Positions 55,153 to 64,000 of a stretch of DNA of 64,000 nt are shown here, piece by piece (the first letter of the stretch is position 1; each line of letters starts with the position of its first letter). This DNA comes from Roseovarius arcticus (GTDB taxonomy: Bacteria > Pseudomonadota > Alphaproteobacteria > Rhodobacterales > Rhodobacteraceae): contig NZ_SZZN01000001.1 in the NCBI RefSeq assembly GCF_006125015.1, positions 1,984,001 through 2,048,000 on the forward strand, given 5' to 3'. The notes under the pieces are model-generated. The model saw nothing but the letters and a program-made list of their open reading frames with translations, was not told the origin of the DNA and did not search any database. The position numbers and the translations under genes are program-made.

Positions 55153-56169
55153 TTAAAAGGCGTCTTCGAACTTCTTCGCCAGATCCTCGATGTTGTCGGG
55201 CGGCCAGTCCTCGACGTCCATACCCAGATGCAAGCCCATTCCCGACAGCACTTCCTTGATCTCGTTCAAGGACTTGCGACCGAAGTTCGGCGTGCGAAGC
55301 ATCTCTGCCTCGGTCTTCTGGATCAGATCGCCAATATAAACGATGTTGTCGTTCTTGAGGCAGTTTGCCGAACGTACCGACAGTTCCAGCTCGTCGACTT
55401 TCTTGAGCAGGAGCGGGTTGAATTCCAGCCCATCGTCGTCGTCCTGACGGCCAGCAGACTCAGGCTCATCAAAATTGACGAAGATGCTCAGCTGGTCCTG
55501 CAGAATACGCGCAGCATAAGCCACGGCATCATCGGGTGTGATCGAGCCGTCGGTTTCGATTTTCATCGTCAGCTTGTCATAGTCCAGCACCTGGCCCTCA
55601 CGGGTGGGCTGCACGTCATAGCTGACACGGCGGATGGGGCTATAGATCGCGTCCACGGGGATCATGCCAATCGGCGCGTCCTCGGGCTTGTTCTTGTCTG
55701 CGGCGACGTAGCCTTTGCCGGTGCCGACAGTCAGCTCCATGAACAGGTCTGCACCATCGTCGAGGTGGCAGATCACATGCTCGCGGTTCAGAACCTCGAT
55801 GCCTGCGCTGTCCGAGATGTCACCAGCAGTGACAACGCCGGGGCCTTTTGCGCTGATCGACAGACGCTTGGGGCCTTCGACTTCCATACGGATGGCGACG
55901 CCTTTGAGGTTCAGGATGATGTCGGTGACATCCTCGCGAACGCCCGCAACGCTTGAGAATTCGTGCAGCACGTTGTCGATTTGCACGGATGTGATCGCGG
56001 CACCTTGTAGCGACGACAGCAGCACACGCCGCAGCGCGTTGCCCAGCGTCAGACCGAAACCGCGCTCCAGCGGTTCGGCGATGACTGTGGCCTGACGCGT
56101 TGGGTCATTGCCCGGCTTAACGTCCAGCTGTGTTGGCTTAATCAATTCAGCCCAATTTTTGTGGATCAT
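55153..56169 (-). CDS. rpoA: DNA-directed RNA polymerase subunit alpha
   Basis: The protein has 338 residues. The N-terminal domain includes [20 protein letters not shown] and [20 protein letters not shown]. The C-terminal domain includes [20 protein letters not shown] and [20 protein letters not shown], the UP-element and activator-contact region. ATG 56169 ([12 protein letters not shown]) follows GGAGGGACAC, preferable to an in-frame ATG 12 bases upstream. Confidence 0.98.
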   Translation of the reverse strand: MIHKNWAELIKPTQLDVKPGNDPTRQATVIAEPLERGFGLTLGNALRRVLLSSLQGAAITSVQIDNVLHEFSSVAGVREDVTDIILNLKGVAIRMEVEGPKRLSISAKGPGVVTAGDISDSAGIEVLNREHVICHLDDGADLFMELTVGTGKGYVAADKNKPEDAPIGMIPVDAIYSPIRRVSYDVQPTREGQVLDYDKLTMKIETDGSITPDDAVAYAARILQDQLSIFVNFDEPESAGRQDDDDGLEFNPLLLKKVDELELSVRSANCLKNDNIVYIGDLIQKTEAEMLRTPNFGRKSLNEIKEVLSGMGLHLGMDVEDWPPDNIEDLAKKFEDAF

Positions 56170-56282
56170 GTGTCCCTCCATACCAGTTCTGTCCGCATGT
56201 CCGACGGCCAGAACGCCCGAGGTTTAAAATGACGGAAAATGGGGCCGCGCGGACATGCGCAGCCCCACTTTACATAGCGGTC

Positions 56283-56672
56283 TTAGACGCGGCGGCGCTT
56301 AGGCGGACGGCAGCCGTTATGCGCCATCGGTGTCACGTCGCGAATGGACGTAATGTTAAAGCCAACGGCAGCCAAGGCGCGCAGCGCGCTTTCACGGCCC
56401 GAACCGGGGCCCTGCACTTCGACTTCGAGGGTGCGCATGCCGTGATCCTGAGCCTTCTTGCCTGCGTCTTCTGCAGCAAGCTGAGCAGCATAAGGCGTCG
56501 ACTTGCGCGAGCCCTTAAAGCCGCAGCTGCCAGCCGAAGACCATGCAATCGCGTTGCCTTGAACGTCAGAGATCAGGATCTTGGTGTTGTTGAAGGACGA
56601 GTTTACATGCGCAACGCCGGTGGCGATGTTCTTGGAAACCTTCTTCTTCGTGCGTTTGGTATCGCGTGCCAT
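56283..56672 (-). CDS. rpsK: 30S ribosomal protein S11
   Basis: The protein has 129 residues. [20 protein letters not shown] and [15 protein letters not shown] are the S11 core and end. It lies 15 bases after rpsM. The 113-base gap to rpoA has a GC-rich hairpin at about 56241-56266. Confidence 0.98.
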   Translation of the reverse strand: MARDTKRTKKKVSKNIATGVAHVNSSFNNTKILISDVQGNAIAWSSAGSCGFKGSRKSTPYAAQLAAEDAGKKAQDHGMRTLEVEVQGPGSGRESALRALAAVGFNITSIRDVTPMAHNGCRPPKRRRV

Positions 56673-56687
56673 ATCAAATGCCCTCCC

Positions 56688-57056
56688 TTATTTCTTCTTG
56701 CCGGCAATGGCCTTTGCGGGGCCTTTGCGGGTGCGGGCATTGGTATGGGTGCGCTGGCCGCGAACCGGCAGGCCCCGGCGGTGGCGCAGGCCGCGATAGC
56801 AGCCCAGATCCATCAGACGCTTGATATTCATCTGCGTCTCGCGGCGCAGATCGCCCTCGACGGTCAGGTTGGCGTCGATATACTCACGCAGGGCAACCGC
56901 TTCGGTATCGCTCAACTCATTCACGCGGCGGGTGGCGTCGATGCCGACTGCCTCGCAAATGGTTTTCGCGGTCGAGTGACCGATTCCGGTAACGTAGGTG
57001 AGGGCGATGGGTACCCGTTTATGCGTCGGGATATTGACGCCGGCGATGCGTGCCAC
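56688..57056 (-). CDS. rpsM: 30S ribosomal protein S13
   Basis: The protein has 122 residues, the standard length. It starts at GTG 57056, read as [20 protein letters not shown], with AAGGAA upstream. [20 protein letters not shown] is the tail signature. The 240 bases to adk contain no gene; two GANTC sites (GATTC at about 57159, GAATC at about 57184) lie there but may be chance. This gap may hold a promoter for the alpha segment. Confidence 0.97.
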   Translation of the reverse strand: MARIAGVNIPTHKRVPIALTYVTGIGHSTAKTICEAVGIDATRRVNELSDTEAVALREYIDANLTVEGDLRRETQMNIKRLMDLGCYRGLRHRRGLPVRGQRTHTNARTRKGPAKAIAGKKK

Positions 57057-57296
57057 GTGCGTATTCCTTTTCGTTGCGGGTCCGTAATGCCGGGCCCTTT
57101 TTTCACAACGCAGGCCCGAGGCAAATAGCACCCGGACCGCAGCTGAATTCAGGTAATCGATTCGGTATGGGACTGGCCCATATGAATCAGGGTCCCTTAC
57201 GGGATGGTGCTGGTTAGGGGGAATTACCGGGGGCGTCAAGGGCGGCAGCGAAACTTTGGCATGCCGCCGTCCCTAGTTGCCCGGCGGAGCCGCCAA

Positions 57297-57944
57297 TCAG
57301 GCGTCTAGGACGCCCGCAATACTATCGCGCACATCCTCGATCGCACCCAGCCCGTTCACGCTGCTTAGCATGCCCTTGGCATAGTAATAACCGATCAGCG
57401 GAGACGTCTTTTTGTAGTATTCCATAAGACGGTTGCGCAGCGCCTGCTCGTTGTCATCCGCGCGGCGAATAAACTCGTGCGGCTCGCCGCAATTGGTGCA
57501 GACGCCATCCGCCGGAACAGGCTTGGTATTGTCATTATAGACCGCACCACAACCCGCACAGGTAGAGCGCGCGGTAATGCGGTCGACCAACGCATCGTCA
57601 TCGACCTGCATTTCGATCACAGCATCCAGCCTCTCGCCGCAATCGGCCAGCAGCTGGCCTAACGCGTCGGCCTGCGGCAGCGTGCGCGGGAAGCCATCAA
57701 AGATGAATCCCCCGCCCTTGTCGCCTTCTAGCTTCTCGCGGATCAGGCCGATCACAATGTCGTCCGTCACCAGATCGCCGCGCGCCATGACTGCGGCCAC
57801 GCGCTTGCCCATCTCGGTGCCAGAGGCCTTGGCCTCGCGCAGCATGTCGCCGGTGCTCAGCTGGATCATACCACGCTCATCAACCAGATGATGCGCCTGA
57901 GTGCCCTTGCCCGCGCCCGGCGGTCCGAGAAGAATGATGTTCAT
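57297..57944 (-). CDS. adk: Adenylate kinase
   Basis: The protein has 215 residues, the long-lid form. The P-loop is [20 protein letters not shown], the AMP site [16 protein letters not shown], and the zinc-finger lid has [10 protein letters not shown] and [11 protein letters not shown] (four Cys). It makes ADP from ATP and AMP. The stop of secY and the adk start are adjacent. Confidence 0.98.
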   Translation of the reverse strand: MNIILLGPPGAGKGTQAHHLVDERGMIQLSTGDMLREAKASGTEMGKRVAAVMARGDLVTDDIVIGLIREKLEGDKGGGFIFDGFPRTLPQADALGQLLADCGERLDAVIEMQVDDDALVDRITARSTCAGCGAVYNDNTKPVPADGVCTNCGEPHEFIRRADDNEQALRNRLMEYYKKTSPLIGYYYAKGMLSSVNGLGAIEDVRDSIAGVLDA

Positions 57945-59312
57945 TTATTTCCGTCCTGTACCCTTGCGGCGGGCGCGACGCTTACCTTTGCCGCCCAGCT
58001 GCGATTTTTCGATCAAGCCCTCGTATTGATGCGCCAGGAGGTGAGATTGCACCTGCTGGATCGTATCCATCGTGACCGACACAACGATAAGAACCGATGT
58101 GCCGCCAAAATAAAAGGGTATCGCGAATTGTGCGCGCAGAATTTCGGGCAAAAGGCAGACCAAAGCGAGATAGCCAGAGCCGAGGACCAGCACACGGCTG
58201 ACAACGTATTCCAGATATTCCGCCGTCCGCTTGCCCGGCCGGATGCCGGGGACAAAACCGTTCTGGTTCTTGAGGTTTTCGGCGACCTCATCAGGCTTGA
58301 ACGACACGTTGTAGGTGTAGAAATAAGCAAAGAAAACGATCATGCCGGTAAAGAACAGCAGGTAAAGCGGCTGGCCGGGGCCAAAATACGCGAGGATAGT
58401 CGACATCACAGCGCCGGACCCCTGCCCGCCTGAAAACGCGGCGATCGTGGTAGGCAGCAGCAGCAATGACGAGGCAAAGATCGCGGGGATCACGCCCGCC
58501 GGGTTCACCTTGATCGGCAGGTGCGACGAGCCGCCGTCATAAACCTTCATCCCCACTTGGCGGCGCGGATACTGGATATGCACCTTGCGAAGCGACCGCT
58601 CCATGAACACCACGAAGGCGATGATGGCGATGACCATGACGATAACGCCGATGATGACCGCAGGGCTGATTGCCCCCGACCGCCCGCTGGCAAAGAACTG
58701 CGCCAGAGCCGCGGGAACCTCGGCAATGATTCCAACAAAGATGATGAGCGAGATACCGTTGCCGATGCCGCGCGCGGTAATCTGCTCGCCCAGCCACATC
58801 AGGAACATTGTGCCACCGATCAGCGTGATCATGCACGAAACGATAAAGAAACCACCGGGATTAGTAACCAGATCGCCCGATTGCAGACTAACGGCAAGGC
58901 CGTAGGATTGCAGCGTCGCCAGAAACACAGTGCCATAGCGCGTATATTGGTTGATCTTTTTCCGGCCGGACTCGCCTTCTTTCTTCAACTGTTCCAACGC
59001 AGGAACCATGGCGGTGAGCAGCTGGATGATAATCGAGGCGCTAATGTAGGGCATAATGCCAAGGGCAAAGACGCCCATCCGCCCCAGTGCGCCACCGGTA
59101 AACATGCTGAGCATGCCGCCGATACTGGCGCCTGCATTTGACATGAACTCGCGCAGCTCAACTCCGTCGATGCCGGGGACCGGGATCCATGTGCCGAGGC
59201 GGTACACCACCAGCAGCATCAGCGTAAAGACGATGCGCTTGCGAAGATCTGTGGCCTTGCCGAGCGCTGCCCAGCTGGTGTTGGACGCCATTTGTTCTGC
59301 TGCAGATACCAT
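57945..59312 (-). CDS. secY: Preprotein translocase subunit SecY
   Basis: The protein has 455 residues with ten membrane helices. LRKRIVFTLMLLVVYRLGTW and IPVPGIDG open the first helix, and SIIIQLLTAMVPALEQLKKE and GESGRKKINQYTRYGTVFLA are conserved cytoplasmic loops. It forms the Sec protein-conducting channel. ATG 59312 is chosen; an in-frame GTG at 59321 is possible. It follows rplO at 113 bases. Confidence 0.97.
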   Translation of the reverse strand: MVSAAEQMASNTSWAALGKATDLRKRIVFTLMLLVVYRLGTWIPVPGIDGVELREFMSNAGASIGGMLSMFTGGALGRMGVFALGIMPYISASIIIQLLTAMVPALEQLKKEGESGRKKINQYTRYGTVFLATLQSYGLAVSLQSGDLVTNPGGFFIVSCMITLIGGTMFLMWLGEQITARGIGNGISLIIFVGIIAEVPAALAQFFASGRSGAISPAVIIGVIVMVIAIIAFVVFMERSLRKVHIQYPRRQVGMKVYDGGSSHLPIKVNPAGVIPAIFASSLLLLPTTIAAFSGGQGSGAVMSTILAYFGPGQPLYLLFFTGMIVFFAYFYTYNVSFKPDEVAENLKNQNGFVPGIRPGKRTAEYLEYVVSRVLVLGSGYLALVCLLPEILRAQFAIPFYFGGTSVLIVVSVTMDTIQQVQSHLLAHQYEGLIEKSQLGGKGKRRARRKGTGRK

Positions 59313-59425
59313 TCGGCTCACTTTCGGAATGACAAACGCCGCCGACTGCTGTTTTCCAGCGGCCCAGCGGCGCAGTTTTGAAAACTAGGAAGTATGTAAG
59401 CGGCGAGGTAGCCGCTCACAACCTT

Positions 59426-59899
59426 TTATTCGGCCGCCTGCGCACTTGTGACCTTGAGCGAGCCACCCGCCTTCTCGACTGCCTCGACGGCAGACTTTGA
59501 CGCGCCTGTGACTTCCAGCGTGATTTTGCCGGTGATGTCGCCCTTGCTCAGAACGCGAACACCGTCCAGCTTGCGGCGCACCAGACCCGATGCGACCAGC
59601 GCATCTTCGGTGATCGCAACCTTGCCGTCCAGCTTGCCAGCGTCGATGAATTTCTGGATCAGGCCCAGATTGACGACTGCGTATTCCTTGCGGTTCGGCT
59701 TGGTAAAGCCGCGCTTGGGCAGACGCTGATAGAGCGGCATCTGGCCGCCCTCAAAGCCTTTGATTGCCACACCCGAACGGGATTTCTGACCTTTGATACC
59801 ACGGCCAGCGGTCTTGCCCATGCCCGAACCCGGGCCACGGCCAACGCGCTTGCGCCGTTTTGTTGCGCCATCATTATCGCGCAGTTCATGCAGTTTCAT
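59426..59899 (-). CDS. rplO: 50S ribosomal protein L15
   Basis: The protein has 157 residues. [20 protein letters not shown] and [20 protein letters not shown] are the L15 signature, [18 protein letters not shown] the later motif. Normally it follows rpmD directly. Here 890 bases with ectC and a divergent miniprotein gene come between, so it must be transcribed through ectC or have its own promoter. Confidence 0.97.
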   Translation of the reverse strand: MKLHELRDNDGATKRRKRVGRGPGSGMGKTAGRGIKGQKSRSGVAIKGFEGGQMPLYQRLPKRGFTKPNRKEYAVVNLGLIQKFIDAGKLDGKVAITEDALVASGLVRRKLDGVRVLSKGDITGKITLEVTGASKSAVEAVEKAGGSLKVTSAQAAE

Positions 59900-60055
59900 G
59901 TCGCTTCTCCTTATGCCGGATGCGACCCCCAGCGACGGGAGCGGCCGAACGCGGCTTGCGTGGGTTTTCGAGTCGGCACAAGTGCTGACATGGGGGCGTA
60001 TAGCGGGCGGGGTTCAGCGTTGCAAGGGCGGCATTTATGGAGGGGCGCCGGGCGC

Positions 60056-60439
60056 TTAACCCGGTGCGCTGTAACTGCCATCCTTGTCATGTGTCTCTGC
60101 CCCCGTGAGCGCGGGGGTAAACACGCAAAGGAGGCGCAGATCAGTCCGGGCCCGAATAACATGCGCGTCATGGCGGTCCAGCACATACATCGTTCCAGGT
60201 CGCAGCGGCCAAGTTTTGCCTGTGGCAATCTCCTCGACCTCGCCGTCACCTTCGATGCAATAATTCGCCTCTACATGGTTTTTGTACTCTAACCGCTGCG
60301 TACTGCCCGCCTTTACCAGCGTGTCATGGAATGAGTATCCCAGCCCGTCGCGGGCGAGCAGGATCCGGCGGCTTTCAAAACCATCACCGACGACGTGATC
60401 AGCCGTCGTCAGCGTCTCTTCAAGCGTTTTTACAATCAT
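60056..60439 (-). CDS. ectC: L-ectoine synthase (lone ectC)
   Basis: The protein has 127 residues, the standard EctC cupin size. It opens MIVKTLEETLTTADHVVGDG, followed by SFHDTLVKAGSTQRLEYKNH, VEANYCIEGDGEVEEIA, PLRPGTMYVLDRHDAHVIRA and LLCVFTPALTGAETHDKDG. The iron ligands expected in EctC are Glu57, Tyr85 and His93, all at the conserved numbering. It dehydrates N-gamma-acetyl-diaminobutyrate to ectoine. ectA and ectB are not adjacent; instead it sits between rplO and rpmD inside the ribosomal operon, so either salvage or a distant ectAB must supply substrate. Confidence 0.92.
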   Translation of the reverse strand: MIVKTLEETLTTADHVVGDGFESRRILLARDGLGYSFHDTLVKAGSTQRLEYKNHVEANYCIEGDGEVEEIATGKTWPLRPGTMYVLDRHDAHVIRARTDLRLLCVFTPALTGAETHDKDGSYSAPG

Positions 60440-60486
60440 GGCTCCAATCCCTCTTTGGCTAAGCGGCTTGGATGAAGCTTGACTGC

Positions 60487-60502
60487 GTTAACCTTCGTTA
60501 AC
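60487..60502. promoter_or_regulatory. GTTAAC-CTTC-GTTAAC inverted repeat between ectC and the miniprotein gene
   Basis: Two GTTAAC half-sites separated by CTTC lie in the 97-base divergent gap. The TTAA cores are 6 bases apart, one fewer than the canonical CtrA spacing, and the following bases AAGG resemble the boxes at 1396 and 34705. It could serve both divergent genes. Confidence 0.4.
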
Positions 60503-60536
60503 AAGGTGGCGTGATATAACAATCAGGCGAATATTC

Positions 60537-60728
60537 ATGATTAAGAAATTTACTCTCGTTTGCACGCTCGTCGGAGCGTCGACCGTACCGCTGTCCGCAG
60601 GCTCCAATGGAATTGCGCTGATAGATGGATTGCGCGATCAAGTCACAGCCCATAGCGGCGGATGCCGCAAGAACTCGCCCCCCGGAAAATGCTGCCACGC
60701 CGGGTCCAAGCCGCTGCACTGCCACTGA
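60537..60728 (+). CDS. Secreted Cys/His-rich miniprotein, 63 residues
   Basis: The protein has a Sec signal (MIKKFTLVCTLVGASTVPLS, cut near residue 21). The mature part of about 42 residues has four Cys (43, 52, 53, 62) and four His (39, 54, 61, 63): HSGGCRKNSPPGKCCHAGSK, then PLHCH. The spaced CxxxxxxxxCCH and HCH end suggest metal binding or disulfides. It is transcribed opposite to the ribosomal genes. I recognise the Cys/His wording from small exported proteins but no named family; function unknown. Confidence 0.65.
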   Translation: MIKKFTLVCTLVGASTVPLSAGSNGIALIDGLRDQVTAHSGGCRKNSPPGKCCHAGSKPLHCH

Positions 60729-60738
60729 AACGCAAGAC

Positions 60739-60762
60739 GCCCCGGCCATTGCTGGCCGGGGC
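60739..60762. terminator. Strong hairpin between the miniprotein gene and rpmD
   Basis: GCCCCGGCCA (60739-60748) pairs perfectly with TGGCCGGGGC (60753-60762), loop TTGC, then GCTTCTAT. It sits between two convergent 3' ends and would also stop ribosomal-operon transcripts after rpmD. Confidence 0.75.
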
Positions 60763-60789
60763 GCTTCTATCTCAAGACCAAGGTTGCCC

Positions 60790-60978
60790 TCAGCCCTTCT
60801 CTTCCAAGATCTCTACCATATGCGAGATCTTGTTGATCATACCGCGGACACTAGGCGTGTCCTCCAGTTCGCGCACGCGGTGCATTTTGTTCAGGCCGAG
60901 GCCGACCAGCGTCGCGCGTTGCTCTGCGGGGCGGCGGATGGGGCTACCCACCTGCTTGATGACGATTGTTTTGGCCAT
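60790..60978 (-). CDS. rpmD: 50S ribosomal protein L30
   Basis: The protein has 62 residues. [20 protein letters not shown] and [20 protein letters not shown] are the L30 core. It follows rpsE by 3 bases. Unusually, rplO does not follow: a perfect hairpin and inserted genes come next. Confidence 0.97.
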   Translation of the reverse strand: MAKTIVIKQVGSPIRRPAEQRATLVGLGLNKMHRVRELEDTPSVRGMINKISHMVEILEEKG

Positions 60979-60981
60979 GTT

Positions 60982-61569
60982 TTAACCCTCCTGCGCGACG
61001 GGCGCTTGTTCGCCCTTCATCTTGGGCGCGTGTTCAGTCGTCATGATATCGGCGACCTTCTTGCCACGGCGCTGCGCGACCATGCGTGGGCTCGACTCTT
61101 TGGTCAGGCCGTTCATGGTTGCACGGATCATGTTGTAGGGGTTCTGGCTGCCGTTCGACTTGGCGACAACGTCCTGAATACCCAGCATCTCGAACACGGC
61201 GCGCATCGGGCCACCGGCGATGATGCCAGTACCCTGTGGGGCAGTCCGCATAACGATTTTGCCGGCGCCATGGCGACCTTCCATGTCGTGGTGCAGGGTG
61301 CGGCCCTCGCGCAGCGGTACGCGGATCATGCCACGTTTTGCAGCTTCGGTGGCTTTGCGGATGGCCTCAGGGACCTCCTTGGCCTTACCTTTGCCAAAGC
61401 CGACGCGGCCTTTTTGGTCGCCTACAACGACCAGTGCGGCAAAGCCGAAGCGCTTGCCGCCCTTGACGGTCTTGGAAACGCGGTTGATCGCGACCAGGCG
61501 ATCGGCGAATTCGGGTGTCTCGTCGCGCTGATTGCGGCGGCCTCCCCCACGGTTGTCATCTCTTGCCAT
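60982..61569 (-). CDS. rpsE: 30S ribosomal protein S5
   Basis: The protein has 195 residues. [20 protein letters not shown] and [20 protein letters not shown] are the S5 core, with [20 protein letters not shown] in the C-terminal domain. It lies between rplR (112 bases upstream) and rpmD. Confidence 0.98.
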   Translation of the reverse strand: MARDDNRGGGRRNQRDETPEFADRLVAINRVSKTVKGGKRFGFAALVVVGDQKGRVGFGKGKAKEVPEAIRKATEAAKRGMIRVPLREGRTLHHDMEGRHGAGKIVMRTAPQGTGIIAGGPMRAVFEMLGIQDVVAKSNGSQNPYNMIRATMNGLTKESSPRMVAQRRGKKVADIMTTEHAPKMKGEQAPVAQEG

Positions 61570-61681
61570 GCGGCATGTCCTTTCAAGTGCGGCGCGCTCG
61601 CGCCAAATGTATCAATCCAAGTGAGCAAGCCGCCCCCGGATCATCGAGACGGCCCCGGATCAGGGGCCGCCTACGCTGTCT

Positions 61682-62041
61682 TTAGATCTTCAGACCGCCT
61701 TCGCGGGCGGCGTCGGCCAAGGCCTTAACCTTGCCGTGGTACAGAAATCCGCCACGGTCGAAATAAGCGGTTTCGATGCCGGCTTTCTTGGCGCGCTCGG
61801 CAATGGTGGCGCCCACTTTGGTGGCCGCTTCCATGTTGCACTTGCCGACCATGCCCAGATCCTTTTCCAAGGTCGAGGCCGATGCCAGCGTCACGCCATT
61901 TACATCGTCGATCAGCTGAACGCTGATATTCTTGTTGCTGCGATGAACGCTGAGGCGCATGCGCCCTACATTCACTTTGCGAAGTTTGTTCCGAACGCGC
62001 AGGCGGCGTTTCTGAAACAGTTGTCTTTTGCTGTTTGCCAT
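61682..62041 (-). CDS. rplR: 50S ribosomal protein L18
   Basis: The protein has 119 residues. It has [20 protein letters not shown], then [20 protein letters not shown], typical of L18, which binds 5S rRNA. It starts 11 bases after rplF. Confidence 0.97.
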   Translation of the reverse strand: MANSKRQLFQKRRLRVRNKLRKVNVGRMRLSVHRSNKNISVQLIDDVNGVTLASASTLEKDLGMVGKCNMEAATKVGATIAERAKKAGIETAYFDRGGFLYHGKVKALADAAREGGLKI

Positions 62042-62052
62042 CTACCCGTTCC

Positions 62053-62586
62053 TTACTTCTTCTTGCCTTCTTTCTGGAAGACGTACTCATCTTTGTAGCG
62101 AATACCTTTGCCCTTGTAGGGCTCTGGTGGACGCCAGTCGCGAATATTCGCTGCGACCTGACCGACGAGCTGCTTGTCCGTACCCTCAACCGTAATCTCA
62201 GTGGGCTTGGGAACAGTAACAGTCACACCTTCCGGAACTTGAAAATCGACGTCATGCGACAGGCCGAGGTTCAGTTTCAGGGTAGTGCCCTGAAGCTGTG
62301 CCCGGTAACCAACGCCGCGAATTTCAAGCTCTTTCTTGAACGTTGCATTGGTGCCGTGAACGACGTTGGCGACAACAGTGCGGGTCATACCCCACTGCTG
62401 GCGCGCGCGCTTGGACTTGCCACGCGGAGTGATCGTGATCTTGCCATCGTCGATGGTCAGCGTCACGTCATCCGTCGCGGTAAAGCTCTTGGTTGCCTTG
62501 GGGCCTTTGACTTCAAGCGTCTGGCCGCTGAGCGACGCAGTGACACCATCAGGCAGGGACACAGGGATTTTACCGATACGAGACAT
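62053..62586 (-). CDS. rplF: 50S ribosomal protein L6
   Basis: The protein has 177 residues. [20 protein letters not shown] starts the first repeat, and [20 protein letters not shown] is the L6 C-terminal signature. Gap to rpsH 12 bases. Confidence 0.98.
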   Translation of the reverse strand: MSRIGKIPVSLPDGVTASLSGQTLEVKGPKATKSFTATDDVTLTIDDGKITITPRGKSKRARQQWGMTRTVVANVVHGTNATFKKELEIRGVGYRAQLQGTTLKLNLGLSHDVDFQVPEGVTVTVPKPTEITVEGTDKQLVGQVAANIRDWRPPEPYKGKGIRYKDEYVFQKEGKKK

Positions 62587-62598
62587 TATATGGCCTCC

Positions 62599-62991
62599 TT
62601 AGAATACGGTGCAGAGCACTTCGCCGCCAACATTCTGGCTGCGCGCGCTTGCATCCGACATCACACCCTTGGGGGTGGAGACAATCGACACGCCCAAGCC
62701 CTGACGGACCGACGGGATGTCCTTGACGCCCAGGTAGACGCGACGACCGGGCTTGGAAACCCGCTTCATTTCGCGAATGACAGGGGTGCCATCGAAGTAT
62801 TTCAGGCTGATCTCGATAGCCGGGTGGCCATCCTTGCCAGTCGCAGCTTCAAAGCCGCGAATGTACCCTTCGTCTGCCAAAACACCGAGCACACGCTCGC
62901 GCATTTTAGAGGCTGGGGTGATCACTGTGGATTTGCCGCGCATGGATGCGTTGCGGATCCGTGTGAGCATATCGCCGATAGGATCATTCAT
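62599..62991 (-). CDS. rpsH: 30S ribosomal protein S8
   Basis: The protein has 130 residues. [20 protein letters not shown] begins the protein, and [20 protein letters not shown] is the C-terminal signature. In other bacteria S8 is the autogenous regulator of the spc operon. Gap to rpsN 12 bases. Confidence 0.98.
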   Translation of the reverse strand: MNDPIGDMLTRIRNASMRGKSTVITPASKMRERVLGVLADEGYIRGFEAATGKDGHPAIEISLKYFDGTPVIREMKRVSKPGRRVYLGVKDIPSVRQGLGVSIVSTPKGVMSDASARSQNVGGEVLCTVF

Positions 62992-63003
62992 ATCAAATCT
63001 CCC

Positions 63004-63309
63004 TTACCAGCTGGATTTCACGAGGCCAGGTGCCAGGCCGGCTTGGCCCAGTTCCCGCAGCGCGATACGCGACACTTTGAGCTTGCGATAATACGCATGC
63101 GGACGGCCCGTCAGTTGGCAGCGGTTGTGCAGACGTGTTGCACTGCTATTGCGGGGCAGATCCGCCAGCTTCAAAGTTGCGCGGAAGCGCTCCTCCATCG
63201 GCTTGCTCTCGTCTTGGATGATCTCCTTGAGCGCGGCACGCTTTGCCGCAAACTTGTCGACCAACTTCTGGCGCTTCTTCTCGCGCTCGATCATTGCTTT
63301 CTTAGCCAT
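63004..63309 (-). CDS. rpsN: 30S ribosomal protein S14
   Basis: The protein has 101 residues, the long zinc-free form. It has [20 protein letters not shown] followed by [20 protein letters not shown]. It lies 19 bases after rplE. Confidence 0.98.
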   Translation of the reverse strand: MAKKAMIEREKKRQKLVDKFAAKRAALKEIIQDESKPMEERFRATLKLADLPRNSSATRLHNRCQLTGRPHAYYRKLKVSRIALRELGQAGLAPGLVKSSW

Positions 63310-63328
63310 AACTCTCTCTCCCGCTGCT

Positions 63329-63892
63329 TCAGCTGTTGAAGGGCATGTTGAAATGCTTCAACAGCGCCTTGGCTTCAGCGTCGGTCTTCGCCGTGGTTGC
63401 GATGATTACGTCCATGCCCCAAGCCTCGTCGATTTTGTCGTACTCGATCTCGGGGAAAACGATGTGTTCCTTGATGCCGAACGCATAGTTGCCGTTGCCA
63501 TCAAAGGATTTGCCCGAAACGCCGCGAAAGTCGCGGATCCGGGGCATCGCGACCGTGACTAGACGGTCGAGGAAGTCATACATGCGGGCACCGCGCAGGG
63601 TGACCTTGGTCCCCAGCGGCATGTCCTCGCGAACGCGGAAACCGGCGATGGAAACCTTGGCTTTGGTTACGACGGCCTTCTGACCAGCAATCGTTGTCAG
63701 GTCATCCTGAGCCGACTTGGCCTTCTTGCTGTCGCGGACGGCCTCGGCACCGCAGCCGATGTTCAGGACAATCTTGTCCAGACGCGGGATCTGCATGTCG
63801 TTGGTATAGCCGAACTCTTCTTTCAGCTTTGCCTTGATCTCGCTGTCGAACTGCGTGCGCAGACGCGGGGTATAGTCAACTGTATCAAGCAT
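63329..63892 (-). CDS. rplE: 50S ribosomal protein L5
   Basis: The protein has 187 residues. [40 protein letters not shown] and [20 protein letters not shown] are L5 signatures. L5 binds 5S rRNA. Its ATG overlaps the rplX stop by eight bases. Confidence 0.98.
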   Translation of the reverse strand: MLDTVDYTPRLRTQFDSEIKAKLKEEFGYTNDMQIPRLDKIVLNIGCGAEAVRDSKKAKSAQDDLTTIAGQKAVVTKAKVSIAGFRVREDMPLGTKVTLRGARMYDFLDRLVTVAMPRIRDFRGVSGKSFDGNGNYAFGIKEHIVFPEIEYDKIDEAWGMDVIIATTAKTDAEAKALLKHFNMPFNS

Positions 63893-64000
63893 CGATCACA
63901 TCCCCCGTGGTTTTGGCGATACGCACTTTCTTGCCGTCCTTAACGTCAAACCCGACGCGGGTCGGCTTGCCCTTGGCATCCAGCAGCGCAATGTTGCTGA
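63885..64000 (-). CDS. rplX: 50S ribosomal protein L24, C-terminal part (partial)
   Basis: A frame enters from the right edge and ends at TGA 63885-63887. About 38 residues are visible, beginning [20 protein letters not shown] and ending KTTGDVIDA, the usual L24 C-terminus. Position directly upstream of rplE is the standard order. The N-terminal part lies outside the window. Confidence 0.92.
   Translation of the reverse strand, partial: SNIALLDAKGKPTRVGFDVKDGKKVRIAKTTGDVIDA

Noticed and set aside
62035..63339. Plus-strand open frame of about 434 codons across the ribosomal genes
   Set aside because: It spans several minus-strand ribosomal protein genes and their gaps, with no domain; a shadow.
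1..64000. tRNA, rRNA, insertion sequences, prophage, CRISPR arrays
   Set aside because: Read for acceptor/anticodon patterns, transposase or integrase motifs, and spaced repeats; none seen. A tRNAscan and IS search would confirm.

Overview
The window looks like a chromosomal segment of a GC-rich marine alphaproteobacterium of the Rhodobacteraceae (Roseobacter group). The supporting markers are a GcrA-type cell-cycle regulator, a class I polyhydroxyalkanoate (PHA) locus in the order phaZ / phaC-phaP-phaR, a DUF1467 gene next to methylmalonyl-CoA epimerase, an MNIO/bufferin operon, an ectoine synthase, and the alphaproteobacterial arrangement rplE...secY-adk-rpsM-rpsK-rpoA-rplQ. I see no tRNA, rRNA, insertion sequence, prophage or CRISPR array. 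Most of the window is housekeeping or metabolic, with a few accessory inserts. The genus is inference.

Layout. 1-3.4 kb: tail of a glutamine-synthetase-like gene, a PuuB-like FAD oxidoreductase, a small outer-membrane-type protein and a DegT-family aminotransferase. 3.4-9 kb: LysR regulator and the PHA locus, with TGC-rich palindromes (probable PhaR sites) in front of phaP and between phaC and phaZ. 9-11.4 kb: two alpha/beta hydrolases, an M15-like protein and a small conserved protein. 11.5-18.4 kb: thrS; a four-gene bufferin operon (bufA1-bufB-bufC-bufD) for a modified copper-binding peptide; an ArsC-like protein; a cold-shock protein; a PCuAC copper chaperone with a DUF2946-like protein; rpmB. 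18.6-26.9 kb: meaB, hrpB, gnd, argF, argD and an ABC-2 permease. 27-39.7 kb: gcrA, an AsmA-family protein, rimO, an IMPACT-N domain protein, an M48 lipoprotein, a nitroreductase, an EI24 protein, DUF1467, mce, a response regulator, a GNAT acetyltransferase, aspS and pabB. 39.9-43.2 kb: carB. 43.5-43.9 kb: two tandem 39-residue membrane miniproteins. 43.9-51.4 kb: an oligopeptide-type ABC importer with two Tat-exported binding proteins. 51.7-54.5 kb: rarA and a DegP/DegQ protease. 54.6-64 kb: the spc/alpha ribosomal operon, read leftwards from rplX to rplQ.

The most interesting parts are the complete bufferin RiPP operon with copper-handling genes about 1 kb downstream; the break in the spc operon between rpmD and rplO, which holds a terminator, a divergent secreted Cys/His-rich miniprotein gene and a lone ectC; the tandem 39-residue membrane miniproteins; and several short regulatory motifs. 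These are a triple TTTCSGAAA box, a CtrA-like box seen three times, and an intergenic repeat that supplies the argD stop codon.

Functionally, the PHA genes form a self-regulating carbon-storage module. The bufferin and PCuAC genes point to periplasmic copper buffering. MeaB and Mce belong to the methylmalonyl-CoA branch that joins propionyl-CoA to central metabolism. ArgD/ArgF and CarB supply arginine and carbamoyl phosphate. All functional calls rest on motif recognition by eye; no database search was run.
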